Shown here: positions 43,758 through 54,670 of the stretch, piece by piece | Layout: each line of letters opens with the position of its first letter | Numbering within the stretch: the first letter of the stretch is position 1 | Program-made: the position numbers and the translations under genes | Assembly (NCBI RefSeq): GCF_918797505.1 | Contig: NC_092794.1 | Location: forward strand, 33,904,122 to 33,968,121 | Length of the DNA: 64,000 bases | Source: Bemisia tabaci | Taxonomy: Eukaryota; Arthropoda; Insecta; Hemiptera; Aleyrodidae | Direction: 5' to 3' | The notes under the pieces: model-generated | The model's database searches: none | What the model was told of the DNA's origin: nothing | The model's input: the letters and a program-made list of their open reading frames with translations, nothing else

Positions 43758-45120
43758 TATTTACCTATCATCAATGTGTTTTGATCTTTCGTGTTTTTTT
43801 AATCCTTCGCAATACTATTGCTATCTTAGTAATCCGTCTCTCACTTCAAAATTATTTTAGTATTTCCATTTTAACTTCGTCATGTCGATGGCATTACTGT
43901 GCTTATGATAGTTTTTAATTTAAGTGCTCAGAAGTCAAAATTATCATAGAGTTTCCCTCCATTTTACTTTCACATTCTCTTATGTTTCAAGCACGCATCA
44001 CGTCTACAGTTTGAGTAAGTTTTGTGGACTATCCACCAATCATTTGCTTTTGAGTCGCTCACAAGACTTTTAATTTCCTTAACTTGGTTCCTTTTCCAGA
44101 GTTAACTAAAGTATCAAGTTCAAGAACAATTCTGATTTTATCACCAGATTTATCGGTTTCCTATTCACTATAATTTTCAGATTCATTAGTTTCCTATTGA
44201 CTAACTATTCGGTCACTCGAAATTTTACTACGAATCTCGATATTATGTAATGTATCTTGCCGATTACATGACTCACAGAAAATTTCATTTTTCACTTTCC
44301 ACGCTTTATGTCTGATCAAAAATCATCTTGGATTATAATCGGTGAGCTAAACACACCCATACAGATTCCATCCTCTATTCATCCATCTACACATGGGTCT
44401 CGACAACACCCTGTTTTCTTCACCAGAGAGCTAGACATCCATTCTCTGAGCTTTTACTTATCTCTGTTGACGCTCGTGGTTCCTCATGAAGTTCTGATTT
44501 TGACTCACAGTCAGATACATCAGTTTTAGATTATAGATCGTTTAAGGTGCATTGATGCCTGGCGGTTAATCGTTGAATTGCAAAGCACACCCATGAAACC
44601 ACCGCGGATCTTTAAATCGGCGACTATTATGCTGCGTTCAAGGTATAACATTAAAAATTGCATACGATAATAATCGTTCATTTATCCCAAGAAAATTTTT
44701 TGGCCTCATTTTAAATTTTATTTTTTTGCTCACAAATTTTCAATCTATAAACTGTGTTCTTATGTAAATTTGTATTTTTGAAGTTCAAGTAGCTTTTCTT
44801 CATTTTAAAATATCCATTATATCCTGTCATATCTGCATTAAATACCAATACCTGTGTTTTAAATTTGGGCCAAATGTATGCATTAAAAAATGGATTTATA
44901 GTGAGAATTGCTACTGACTGCAGAGGAAGCGACATTGACCATTTCGTTGACCACGTTACTCGCAGAAAATTAGGACAAAATTTTTCAAAACATGCTCCGG
45001 AAAAGTTCCGCTAACTTATTCCGGCAAAATTCCAGAAACCTGCTCTAGTGAAGATCCGCGAACTGCTGCTCGTGAATAACTTACGCGTGACGTCACAGAA
45101 TGACGAGACAGCCAGTAGCA
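43758..45120. other. Unassigned sequence
   Basis: 1.36 kb with no credible gene; a 73-codon plus frame at 44308-44529 and a 74-codon minus frame at 44711-44935 are featureless. T-rich throughout. Confidence 0.35.
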
Positions 45121-45129
45121 GCACGGAGA

Positions 45130-45730
45130 GCGGTAGAGCGCTGCCGTGATAGCGAAGAGAGCCGTGAGTGCGAAATTTTCGAAATCGAGTTTTCTTCAAA
45201 ATTCGTCTAAACTCTTTTAGATGAAATTACTGACACAGCTAATTAGCAAAATTCATCCTAATTTAATGAAAACGAGACGTATGTAAAAGCCATAAGTGCA
45301 CAAAAAATGACACAGTTTTTTTTTTTTCAAGACAGCCGTAGATGCATGAGAGCCAATGAAAACAGTGCTTTCCAGTAAAGTGCCGCCCTGCTCTTTTGCC
45401 AATTTCTAACCTGGAAATATGTTTGTTGTGCGTCCAAAAGGCAACCACGAAAGCATGCAGAAGATAGCACTTTACGGCTGTCTGGCCTAACAATAACCTA
45501 GCATGAAAATGAAAAATACCCTTTTTATTTAATGGAAATAAAATCAGTCGATTTTTAATCATCCATACGATTTCTAGGAGTCTTACGGACGATTAGTGGC
45601 AATTTGACAAAGAACGGAAGCTTCTTTCAATAAAATGATCTTGTCAGAAGCTTCTGAACCCGTTTTCTTAAAACTTCATTTTTGCACTTACGGCTCTCTT
45701 CGCTATCACGGCAGAGCGTACGGATCTCGC
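45130..45730. repeat. Inverted ~45-bp segments 500 bp apart
   Basis: GCCGTGATAGCGAAGAGAGC at about 45141 has its complement near 45691-45710, extending to about 45 bases each with a few differences. They may be the termini of an inserted element; the inner region includes two 60-100 codon minus frames without recognisable domains. Confidence 0.5.
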
Positions 45731-45884
45731 ACACGGAGCGCTGCGTCCGGGAATACTGCCCCCACTACTAGATTCATTGCATTCCCGTTCCTTGTCGAGG
45801 CGGAGCGGCAGCGCTCTCTAAACTCGACCGCCGCCTGCTAAGTTTGGCAACTATGCGAAGCACTGCTCGGAAAGAGATACTTTT

Positions 45885-46130
45885 TGTAGCGCGTGGAGAA
45901 ACATTTTTGTTCGACCGGAGGAAAATATTTTTCTCATGCGGGAAAAAGAAATTTTTTCTCTCCCCCGAGAAAAATATTTCGGTCCTGGTAAAAAAAAGTT
46001 TTTCTCCTCATAGAAAAAGTTTCTCCCCTCATAAAAATTTTCTTTCCTCTCCTAAAAAAAATCCCCCCCCCCCAGTGAAAAAAGTTTTTCCTATTGTGAA
46101 AAAGTTTTTCTTTCCACAGTAAAATATTTC
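45885..46130 (+). repeat. Degenerate ~27-bp GAAAAAGTTTTTC minisatellite
   Basis: Imperfect copies of the type CTCATAGAAAAAGTTTCTCC alternate A-runs with T-runs and C-rich spacers across 240 bases. The 92-codon frame 45844-46122 is a Lys/Phe/Ser/Pro by-product of the repeat. Confidence 0.65.
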
Positions 46131-47380
46131 TTTCTTGGGTTACGGAAATGATGCCATAGAAAAATTCATAAATGAACGGGAGAGGAGAAAGTAAGAGTAA
46201 TGTAAGGTACGCATGATAGAGGCGAATGCAGGTCCTGGAACCGTAAACCGGAAATGAGTCCCCAAAGGCGCTTGGGCCAACAAAAATGCTGGAGAATTGA
46301 TGTTTTGTTTTTAAGGTTAAGCTTCAGCTGTAGTTCCGAAAAAATCCACCACGTCGCGCTGCTAAAATCCGACTCCGAAATCAGTGATTATTTAAATATC
46401 ACAATAGGTATCTTAAATTCTAAGACTCATAAGTTCTAGCAGCATACGTGTGGAATCCTTAGAAACAAACGCGAGCTTTGAAAGTCTGATAATAAAAGCT
46501 GTAAATTGATCCCAGTTTCTCTTACGGGATATCTGTAAGTGCGAGAGAGACAGCTCACGGTGGGAGAGAGATATCTGCCAACTGCTGAGAGCGATCAAGC
46601 GCGATTGGTTGCATCAAGGTCATCATGCTTAACCCTACTTTTTTCTGGGATCAAATTGCAGAGCTTCAGAAATGACTTTTCACGTTGTTTTTAGGGTCAA
46701 TAGGAAGAAAAGAATGTTATGGCTAGAACTTATAACTTTTCGATTTAAACAGAAATTCCTTCAACTTTTATAAAAGCTCAAGGACTCACGTGGAGCTGTA
46801 CGGACTCTAAAACACAACGGTGGCGCCCCCTGCGCGGAGAAATTTCTTACTTCACGCAGCTGTAGATAAACCTTAATTTTTTATTTGCTGAATTTAGATA
46901 TTTTATCCGTGGCTCAATGTTTTGAAGCAGAGAATGTGAAAAATTGAGACATACTGGTTTAATCAAGCTATAATGAATGACAATTATTTCACTCACTAGC
47001 AGACATTCGATTAAATAAAGTGCAAACTTACGCTATTACTTACGCTTTACGCTTTTAGCTTTCGCGCGAAAAATTGGTCACTCTCTGTCGTAAAATTAGC
47101 TTTGAGGCATTGAAAATTCTTCTCGATTATAGTTTTCCAAAAGGGGATGATTAAAGCGTCATTAAGTGCGGAAATGAAAATAGCTCTCGAACTAGTGTCA
47201 AGTGTCAAAATACCTATACATAAAATTTCTAAGATCGGTAAAAAATTCTTTTCTTCGAAAATTTCACCTTTTTGGTAACATAAAGACGCTTCATCACCCC
47301 TTCCTCATCCGCCATGTGTCACTATATCTCACAAGAGGTAGTGCAGTCAACTTTTAGTCGTGCGCCCTTTTGATCGATTG
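46131..47380. other. Unassigned sequence
   Basis: No gene is recognisable. GGTGGCGCCCCCTGCGCGG near 46820 is a GC-rich island in AT-rich DNA. Frames of about 60 codons are featureless. Confidence 0.35.
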
Positions 47381-47384
47381 AGAG

Positions 47385-47905
47385 ACCTTCACGTAGCCCT
47401 TGAAGAACCACTACAAATGAGACAAACTAAACTAACACAATATGGAAACAGAGCAAATGGAGGGACGCGCGTTGACGACGGCGCAGAGATACAACTATTC
47501 GTGCTTGAGAGATGTCTGTGTTGCATCTGCAAAATTGAAGGCGCGATGGCGCGGTTCGAGCTGTGAATTCGCGATGTTCCGCATAGCTCCGCTTTATGCT
47601 GCCAATGATGTGAAGTTAAGAAACGAGGCTCGGCTATTACGGCTCTCCTTTTTACGGCTGTGTTGCTCATACAACCTGTAAAGCACCGCTACAAATACAA
47701 AGACGACAAACTAAAAGAACCAAAGTATAGAAAAAGAGCAAATTAAAAGGAAGCGCGTTGATGACGGCGTAGAGATACACCTATCCGTACATGATGGATG
47801 TCCATGTTGCATCTGTAGGTAAAATTGAAGGTGCGATGGCGCTGGGGGTAAACTCGCAATGCTCCGTTCTATGCTGCCAGTGAGGTGTCGCTCAGATTCG
47901 AGGAC
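47385..47905 (+). repeat. Old tandem duplication, ~286 bp
   Basis: GCGCGTTGACGACGGCG at 47467 and GCGCGTTGATGACGGCG at 47753 anchor two diverged copies. They share CTACAAAT, GTTGCATCTG, AAATTGAAGG(C/T)GCGATGGCGC and TATGCTGCCA. Overlapping 68-93 codon frames in the first copy are not preserved in the second, arguing against coding. Confidence 0.65.
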
Positions 47906-48584
47906 AAAATTTAAAAAACTAGGCCCGATTACGTCTCAACTCTGTTTTTTCTCAATTTGTTCTTCTCTTTCAATTTGAAGTTTGGTTGTTTTGTTAATTT
48001 ACCGACCTACATCTACGGCTTGTATGTGCCGCGCGGTCCCTTACAACTCGCGAGGTACGTTTTTTAAACAAGTCTCCTGTCAATTTGACCGGGCTTCGGC
48101 ATTTAGATGCTGAACCCTTAGGGGTTAATGAAAATGTCATCAAAATATTAGGTACTGCATCTTGTTCGCCAAAAACTCAGGATTCAAGAGGGGAACCAAA
48201 AGGAACCATTCACAATCAGTCAGTGAATTTCAATAAAATTAAGATTTGTTTAATCTTGCAAAATTAGGCTCCAATTGTTCGGTGACGTCCGAAAACATCG
48301 TCATTCCAACAAAATGATTGTTGAATGGGACCTCCTGCAGCCTGCTTTAAATCTCTGGTGCATTTGATATACATGTATTCCTATCTCTTCATTTTTACTT
48401 TTCTTACTGAACACCTCGTCTCTCTTTCAAAATTCCACCTCGTACTTTCTAGATTGGATGTTTCATTTTTCGATGAGGTTAAGAAGATTTTTTCGGCGTG
48501 CATATTTCTCGCGTTCATGAACCCGAAAACCCGAAAATGATGCATCATTTTCCGACTTAATGAACCATCAAATGAAACATCAAG
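47906..48584. other. Unassigned sequence
   Basis: Nothing is supported beyond short featureless frames (60-78 codons). Confidence 0.35.
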
Positions 48585-49710
48585 CCCAAGTAGCATTTTG
48601 CAACGAAAAAATTGCAATTAAAATGAAATAAAATTTCCAGATGATTTCAACTTTCTTGCAAGAAAATTGCAATTATTTTACAACATCTGACCCCCTCATT
48701 GTAAAAAAGTTGCAATTTTTTTTTTTTTGCAAAGAAATTTCAATATTGACGACCTTTAAATTTCAACCCCTAAATTTTCCGGGGAAATTATAATAATTCG
48801 AACCCATGCTTACCTAAAGTCCTACGACGTTTAGCAGCATAAAATACCGGACGCCCTTGAGTGGGCTTGAACCCGACCCGCGAGTGTCATAGCGGAGCAC
48901 TCTTCCACTGAGCTACAGGGAGCTGATGATGAGCTGGGTTGAAATCACGCCTGTTAAGGCTGTTATCGCATGCATTGCGTCAGTGCGTGGCTCCACATTC
49001 ATCATAGATTTGATTAACGCCGCGCCGTTTTTCTCAGGCTTCTTTCTTTTGCCTATTATTTATTTTTTTTCGTGTTATTTATTTTTTTCATATTTTTTTT
49101 GTCTGATTTTTTTTTTTCGATATCACGTTATAGGTACTCACACTAAATTTACACCGGTGTAAATTACACCACATACTAACTTGAGAACTTAAAAATATTT
49201 TCAAAAAATATTTTTAAAATATTTTCAAAACTTTCTTAAGGAATATTTTTAACATGCATGTTTACAGGCAATATTTTTGAATTATTTTAAAAACATTTTT
49301 TGTAAACATTTTCAAAATATTCCTTTAAAATGTTTTAAAAATATTTTGAAAATATCTTAATTACAATATTGCCAAGAAAATATTTTGATAAAGGTGACAA
49401 TATTTTCAAAATATGTTGGGCTATATGGGTTAGGTGAGACATTTAAGTCGAAAAAACTTTAAAACAACTATAGAATTGGATGCCAGGCACATGGCGTGAA
49501 TTTGTTACAACATGATTGCACCGAAATTGCAGTCTTTATAGTGCCTTGAAAAAGAAGGTTAGGCAACAAGCATAATCTACATTTCTTGCAAACTTATTGC
49601 AATAAAATTGCAACTTTTTAAGCGCCTTCAAATGAACGTATAGGCAACAAGCAAAAATTGCAATCAACTCACAATCCATTGCAATGAAATTGCAATCCAT
49701 GCTACTTGGG
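48585..49710. mobile_element. TIR element with CCCAAGTAGCA ends
   Basis: CCCAAGTAGCATT opens at 48585 and (A)TGCTACTTGGG closes at 49710. Subterminal regions at both ends are packed with TTGCAA(T) words in both orientations. The middle holds a tRNA-like head (48853-48922), a perfect AATTTACACC/GGTGTAAATT palindrome (49146-49165) and an A/T palindromic stretch of AAATATTTT words (49185-49420). There is no transposase, and no target duplication is apparent. Confidence 0.6.
48853..48922 (-). repeat. tRNA-like sequence or SINE head
   Basis: On the minus strand the segment has TAGCTCAGTGG (A box) and GGTTCAAGCC (B box) about 40 bases apart, and a D-stem that pairs (GCTC/GAGT). A partly paired acceptor (CCCTG/CAAGGG) is also present. 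The anticodon and T stems do not pair well, so this is a decayed tRNA or tRNA-derived SINE and not a working tRNA gene. Confidence 0.5.
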
Positions 49711-49908
49711 AGCCGCAACATTGATCGTTTTGAGGAAAAACGCCAATGGTTTTTGCAAAAGTTGCTCTCCTGAAAACCTATACCGTACTGCATATAGTTC
49801 CGAATTGCAAAATGCTATCCAAATAACATGTGTGAATTTTTGGCCATTTTGAACTTTAACTGGCCGGCATTTTGTAACGGTTTGAGATATTGACTTCGGG
49901 TTTGCGCA

Positions 49909-50139
49909 AAAAGTTTTCTTTTTTTATGCTCTTTCGAACGAGCTATCACAAAGGGGGTCTTCCCATTTGAGAATCAAAAGTTGGGGTCCGTTGCCCCTGC
50001 AAGGGGGGCCCCATTGAAAATTTTAGGGGGCCAAAAAGTCGCTCCCTTTGACCTAGGGATATCCCCCAAGTTTCAAATCTTTACCTCAATTAGGTAAAAA
50101 GTTAGAGGGGGTGGAAGGGACTTTTCGATCACCCTGTAT
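49909..50139 (+). repeat. CCCTGTAT module, copy B
   Basis: Same order as copy A: GGGTTTGCGCAAAAAGTTTT, ACGAGCTATCACAAAGGGGG, a G/C-rich centre, CTCAATTAGGTAAAAAGTTA and ACTTTTCGATCACCCTGTAT. Confidence 0.75.
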
Positions 50140-50514
50140 CATCATCATCATTAATATAAACTTCGAAGGATTCAGACTTTCAGCGATTCTGCCTTTTTCT
50201 ATTTCACTCGAGGGGAAGTGTCCCCTCCCAGACTCTCTTCCCCACCCGGTGACTGACGCTGCGCTGTGCTGAACGGTTCAGCCTGAACCTTTCCCCTACG
50301 TCTGACCGTTCCCCACTCCTCTGTCAATCGAACCATATGCCACCGCTTACGTATTGTCGCTCGCCCACCCAGGTACCTAGCGGCCAGCGGTCAGTTGATG
50401 ATAAATCTCGCTCATGCTCCTATGCAGCTACGCATTGATTACGCCAGCTAATTACTTTCTTATAATTAGAATTTCTTCGATAATTGTTTTCTTTATTTAT
50501 TCGACTGTATTTTT
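50140..50514. other. Unassigned sequence
   Basis: A GC-richer stretch (50200-50420) with no recognisable gene or signal. Confidence 0.35.
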
Positions 50515-50582
50515 TTCTCTGTTCTACTGTGATTTCCTTGGTTCTCTACTGTGATTTCCTTGGTTCTCTACTGTGTTTTCCC
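50515..50582 (+). repeat. 22-bp repeat, three copies
   Basis: TTCTCTACTGTGATTTCCTT-type units follow one another at about 50519, 50540 and 50563, the last with GTTTTCC in place of GATTTCC. Confidence 0.75.
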
Positions 50583-50599
50583 TAAATCTCTGAGTCAGA

Positions 50600-50760
50600 A
50601 ATCTGAAGCACTTCGGTATGCACCGAGTACTTCAGATGTGTGACCTGAAACCTTCGGTATATACCGAACTACTTCAATTGTCTGACCCGAACTTCGGCAG
50701 ATGGACCTTAACTTTTCGGGTGATCCGAAAACTTCAGAGATCCATATGATCTCAGCTTCG
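50600..50760 (+). repeat. Cluster of CTTCGGT hairpins
   Basis: Two ~45-bp hairpins are in tandem. The first, TCTGAAG...CTTCAGA at 50602-50637, encloses CGGTATGCACCG. The second centres on the perfect palindrome TTCGGTATATACCGAA. A third palindrome, GAGATCCATATGATCTC, follows at 50736. The repeated CTTCGG words continue to 50760. Confidence 0.6.
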
Positions 50761-51054
50761 GGTTCCATGCACAAATTTTTTTCTCCGTGTTTCCTTTTAG
50801 GGGACGCAACTAAAATTTCAGTAAATTTTTTTCAGAAAAGTAAAGAAAAAAAAAAAAAAAAGTGGCTGACGATGGTTCCTCACCTTCACGTGGTGTTGGC
50901 TGTTTTTACTAAGTGGGAACCGTCCATTTTAAGATATAGTCTATTTCTTGCCCTGCCATTATTATTCTACAAGTTAATTGTGGAGTGAGAATTTCATAAT
51001 GTTTTCTATGAAATCTTCAAAATATAGTGATAAAAATTTGCAACTACTACAAAA

Positions 51055-51169
51055 TCGGCTCGCGAAGCGAGCCGAATGTCACTCGCTACGCGAGTGACCG
51101 GGGGTCCAGGGGGCATAGCCCCCGGCCAAGCGTGACGGGCGCGCGAAGCGCGCCCAGAACGGCTAGTAT
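51055..51169 (-). repeat. GC-rich hairpin cassette, minus strand
   Basis: Read on the minus strand: CTAGCCGTTCTG, GGCGCGC-TTC-GCGCGCC, CCGGGGGCTATGCCCCCTGG, CACTCGC-GTA-GCGAGTG and GGCTCGC-TTC-GCGAGCC. This is the same series of hairpins as in the 52-55 kb units with different stem bases, preceded by ATATATCTATA. Confidence 0.75.
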
Positions 51170-51497
51170 AGATATATGTACGATTATTTGGTGACATTCA
51201 GTTGTTGTTTTTCACGCTTTCTGCCCACCTCTCCCCCACAACTTGGTGCACGCGCCGGATACGAGCAAGTCTTCGTGTAAGCGGTACCGGTACCTTTTCC
51301 CCCAGAATTTTTTTTATATACATAATCTTTAGCAGCAAAACGAAAAGTATCAGCATGCAGTTCGGCGCATAGCGGCGCTGGGTTTTCTTTTGTAAAAAAG
51401 GTAGTAACGATTCCGGCACAACTTTTATATCGTTTCGTATGGTAAGTGTATCTTGAAGGTGGGTGATCGATTAATTACCTTTTATCTTGTTATTTTT

Positions 51498-51504
<7 letters not shown>

Positions 51505-51534
<30 letters not shown>

Positions 51535-51565
51535 TTAAAAAAAAGAAAAGAAAAGAAGGGAAAAA
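51505..51565 (+). repeat. Poly-A and AAAAG run
   Basis: About 30 A's followed by AAAAGAAAAG repeats lie directly before the Gag-like frame. A GTAAGT (51441) and TTTTTAG (51495) pair just upstream resembles intron borders. Confidence 0.7.
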
Positions 51566-51908
51566 ATGGCACAGTGTCATAGAGCCAACAGTGTGTTAGA
51601 CTATAAAATGCCTAATGAATGGAGGGACCTTGAAATTTATTTTCAACGACTGGAATCATTCATGAGACGAAAAGGTATTTCAAATAGTGATGTGAGAGCT
51701 GGTCTGCGTTTAACGGCGAATGCAGAAGTCGCTGAATGGTTCAATGATATGGATGAAACATATAATACGTTATATGAATAAATTACACATAAGATACCGA
51801 CTTTTCTACCACCGAAAAATGAAGCCTGACGAGAGTGTACTTACATATATAAGAGATAAAATAGAGCCATTTATCTGGCTGGAGAAAGGCAAAGAAGATG
51901 AAGGGTAA
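51566..51908 (+). pseudogene. Frameshifted LTR-retrotransposon Gag fragment
   Basis: The first frame (51566-51781, 71 aa) resembles the capsid region of Ty3/gypsy-like Gag, with landmarks YFQRLESFMRRKGI and LTANAEVAEWFNDM. It stops at TAA 51779-51781. The expected continuation, with KPDESVLTYIRDKI, lies in the next frame (51720-51908), so a small indel near 51760-51780 breaks the gene, and a TAA soon ends the second frame too. No protease, reverse transcriptase, integrase or LTR is present nearby. In intact relatives Gag packages the element RNA; this copy cannot. The element family is inferred from motif style only. Confidence 0.6.
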
Positions 51909-51992
51909 AGATTCTACTAATAAACTACATACTATTCTATTTGTTTTGAAACAATTTAAAAGGAGGGAAAGTTGGAGAAAAATAAATAATGT

Positions 51993-52259
51993 TGTCACGT
52001 CCTGGCGACAGGATCAAACCTGTTCGGCGCGGTGCACATGAACAACCTCGTATCTCCAATGCCAAAATATATATGGAGAAACAACTTTCCGCTCTTGCGG
52101 ACGTCCGAGCCAGCGGATTGGAATGGGAATAAGTTTGATCAACTCCCCATTACAATAGCTAAGCGTGTACAAATTTTAAAGGAAATCGCTTCGGTCAATT
52201 TTTCTCTATGGGGGGGGGGGGGGCAGAGTGAGTGGTAACAGCACATTGATATAGAGTAG
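51993..52259 (+). repeat. Orphan 3' module at the head of the array
   Basis: It starts in the GTGACGTCACGCAACAG region (here diverged), includes AACCTGTTCGGCGCGGTG, TGCGGACGTCCGAGCCAGCG and a G-run of 14 at 52210, and ends GATATAGAGTAG. It is the tail of a unit whose head is missing, directly joined to the next unit at ACTAG/GCTAG. Confidence 0.75.
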
Positions 52260-53516
52260 CTAGTCGTGATTAGCGAGCTGACAAGTCTAGCTGGGGAGTG
52301 CCCCTGGACCCCAGTTCTTCGCTTCGCGATGAACTTGCGACTCGCTCCGCGAGCCGCCACCGCCCCGCATAGTTTTTAACATTGATGAGAAGACGACATC
52401 CATGTTCTAATCTTCTTTTTCGCCAAGTTTTATAGAAGTTCCAAGAGCCGGGACCACATTTTTGTAGGGGGCCGCCATCTTGCATTTTGAAGTTTTGAAA
52501 ATCTGACCAAAAATTCGAGTTTCCCGTCAAAATACATCTCCTGATATCAAATTTCATAAAAATCGCTGGATATCAGGAAGCGATATATCATATTAGACCA
52601 CGGCCGCCATCTTGGATTTTTGAATTTTGAAAATCTGACCAAACATTCGAGTTTCCCGTCAAAATGTAACCTCTGATACCGAATTCCACTAAAATCAATG
52701 GATCATGAGCCGATAAAGCTTCTTAGGCCACGGTCGGCGTCTTGGATTTCGAGATTTTGAAAATCTGACCGAAAATTCGAGTTTCCCACCGAAAATTACC
52801 GGCTGATACCGAGTTTCACGAAAATCAATCAAACAGGAGCCGACTTAGCATTTTAAGCCACGGCCACCATCTTGGATTTTGAAATTTATAAAATCTGACC
52901 GATAATTCGAGTTTCCCGCCGAAAAGTTCCACTGGTTAGCAACTTTCACGAAAATCCATCAACCTGGAGTCGACTTAGCATTTCAGGCCACGGCCGCCAT
53001 CTTGGATTTCGAAATTTAGAAAATCTGACCGAAAATTCAAGTTTCATATCGAAAAGTACTTGAGGATACCGAGTTTCACGAAAATCCGTCAATCTGGAGC
53101 CGACTTAGCATTTTAGACCACGGCCGCCATCTTGGATTTCGAAATTTTGAAAATCCGACCAAAAATCCGAGTTTCCCGTTGAAAAATAACGCCTGTTACC
53201 CATTTCAACAAAAATACGTCGAAGAATACCTACTAAAACCTTAAATTTCGTCTATAAGGCTGTGACGTCACGCAACAGAATTGAAACTGTTCGGCGCGGT
53301 GTGCGTAAACAACCGCGTATCTCCAATGTAATACTATTAGGAGAGACAACTTTTCGCTCTTGCGGGCGTCCTGGCCAGCGGATTGTAATCGGAATAATTT
53401 TCATCAACACCTCACTACAATTGCTAAACATGTACCAAGTGTAAAGGAAATCGCTTCGGCCAATTTTTCTTTATGGGGTGCAGAGTGAGCCGGCGAGGCA
53501 GCTTTATATAGAGTAA
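52260..53516 (+). mobile_element. Hairpin-cassette unit 1 (six repeats)
   Basis: It begins CTAGTCGTGATTAG with a shortened first hairpin, followed by the GC-rich cassette to about 52370. Six repeats start at about 52471, 52613, 52731, 52863, 52993 and 53123, and a 3' module runs from about 53250 with GACGTCACGCAACAG and ends TATATAGAGTAA. The G-run seen in sister units is only four G's here (53475). No coding capacity. Confidence 0.75.
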
Positions 53517-54670
53517 CTAGTCGTGATTAGCTCGCTTTGCGAGCTGACACGTCTAGCCGGGGAGTGCCCCTGGACCCCAGTTCTAGGCTTCGCGACGAAC
53601 TTGCGACTCGCTCCGCGAGCCGCCACAGCCCCGCACAGTTTTTAACATTGATGAGGAGACAACATGTATGTCTTTATCTGCTTTTTCACCAAGTTTTACA
53701 GAAATTGATGTTCTAGGAGTCCGGACCGTGTTTTCGTGCGGGGCCGCCATCTTGGATTTGGAAATGTTGAAAATCTAACCAAAAATTCGAGTTCCCCGTC
53801 GAAAAGTACCCATGAATACCGAGTCTCAGGAAAATCGATAGAACAGGAGCCGACTTAGCATTTTAGGCCACGGCCGCCATCTTTTGGATTTGGAAATTTT
53901 GAAAATCTAACCAAAAATTCGAGTTCCCCGTCGAAAAGTACCCTGGATCTCCGTGTTTCACAAAAATTGATCAAACAGGAGCCGACTTAGCATTTAAGGC
54001 CACGGCCGCCATCTTGGATTTTTGAATTTTGAAAATCGGACCAAAAATTCGAGTTTTTCGTCGAAAAATACCCTTGGATACCGAATTTCACGAAAATCGA
54101 TATAACAGGAGCCGATTTAGCATTTTAGGCCACGGACGTCATCTTGGATTTGGAAATTTTGAAAATCTGACCAAAAATTCGAGTTTCTCGTCGAAAAAAT
54201 ACCTGCGGATACCGAGTTTCACGAAAATCGATCAAACAGGAGCCGACTTAGCATTTTAGGCCACGGCCGCCATCTTGGATTTTGAGATTTTGAAAATCCG
54301 ACCAAAAATTCGAGATCCCCCGAGAAGAATCCCCCCGCTTACCAATTTTCCACAAACATTCGTCGAAAAATACCTCCTAAAACCATAAATTTCGTCTATA
54401 AGGCAGTGACGTCACGCAACAGGATTGAACCTGGTCGGCGCGATGCGCGTAAACAACCGCGTACCTCCAATGTAATACTATATGGAGAAATAACTTTTCG
54501 CTCTTGCGGGCGTCCGAGGCAGCGGATTTGAATGGGAATAATTTTAATCAACTCCTCATTACAATAGCTAAGCGTGTACCAATTTTAAAGGAAATCGCTT
54601 CGGCCAATTTTTATCTAGGGGGGGGGGGGGGGGGCAGAGTGAGTGGGGACAGCGGTTTTATATAGAGTAA
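53517..54670 (+). mobile_element. Hairpin-cassette unit 2 (five repeats)
   Basis: Same plan as unit 1 with five repeats at about 53743, 53873, 54005, 54133 and 54265 (130-bp spacing). The first hairpin is intact (GCTCGC-TTT-GCGAGC). The 3' module has a G-run of about 18 at 54618. It joins unit 3 head to tail at AGTAACTAGTCGTG. Confidence 0.8.

Noticed and set aside
51055..51169. GC-rich hairpins as bacterial terminators or bacterial contamination
   Set aside because: No T-tracts or bacterial genes; the same hairpins recur in repeats embedded in eukaryotic transposon DNA.
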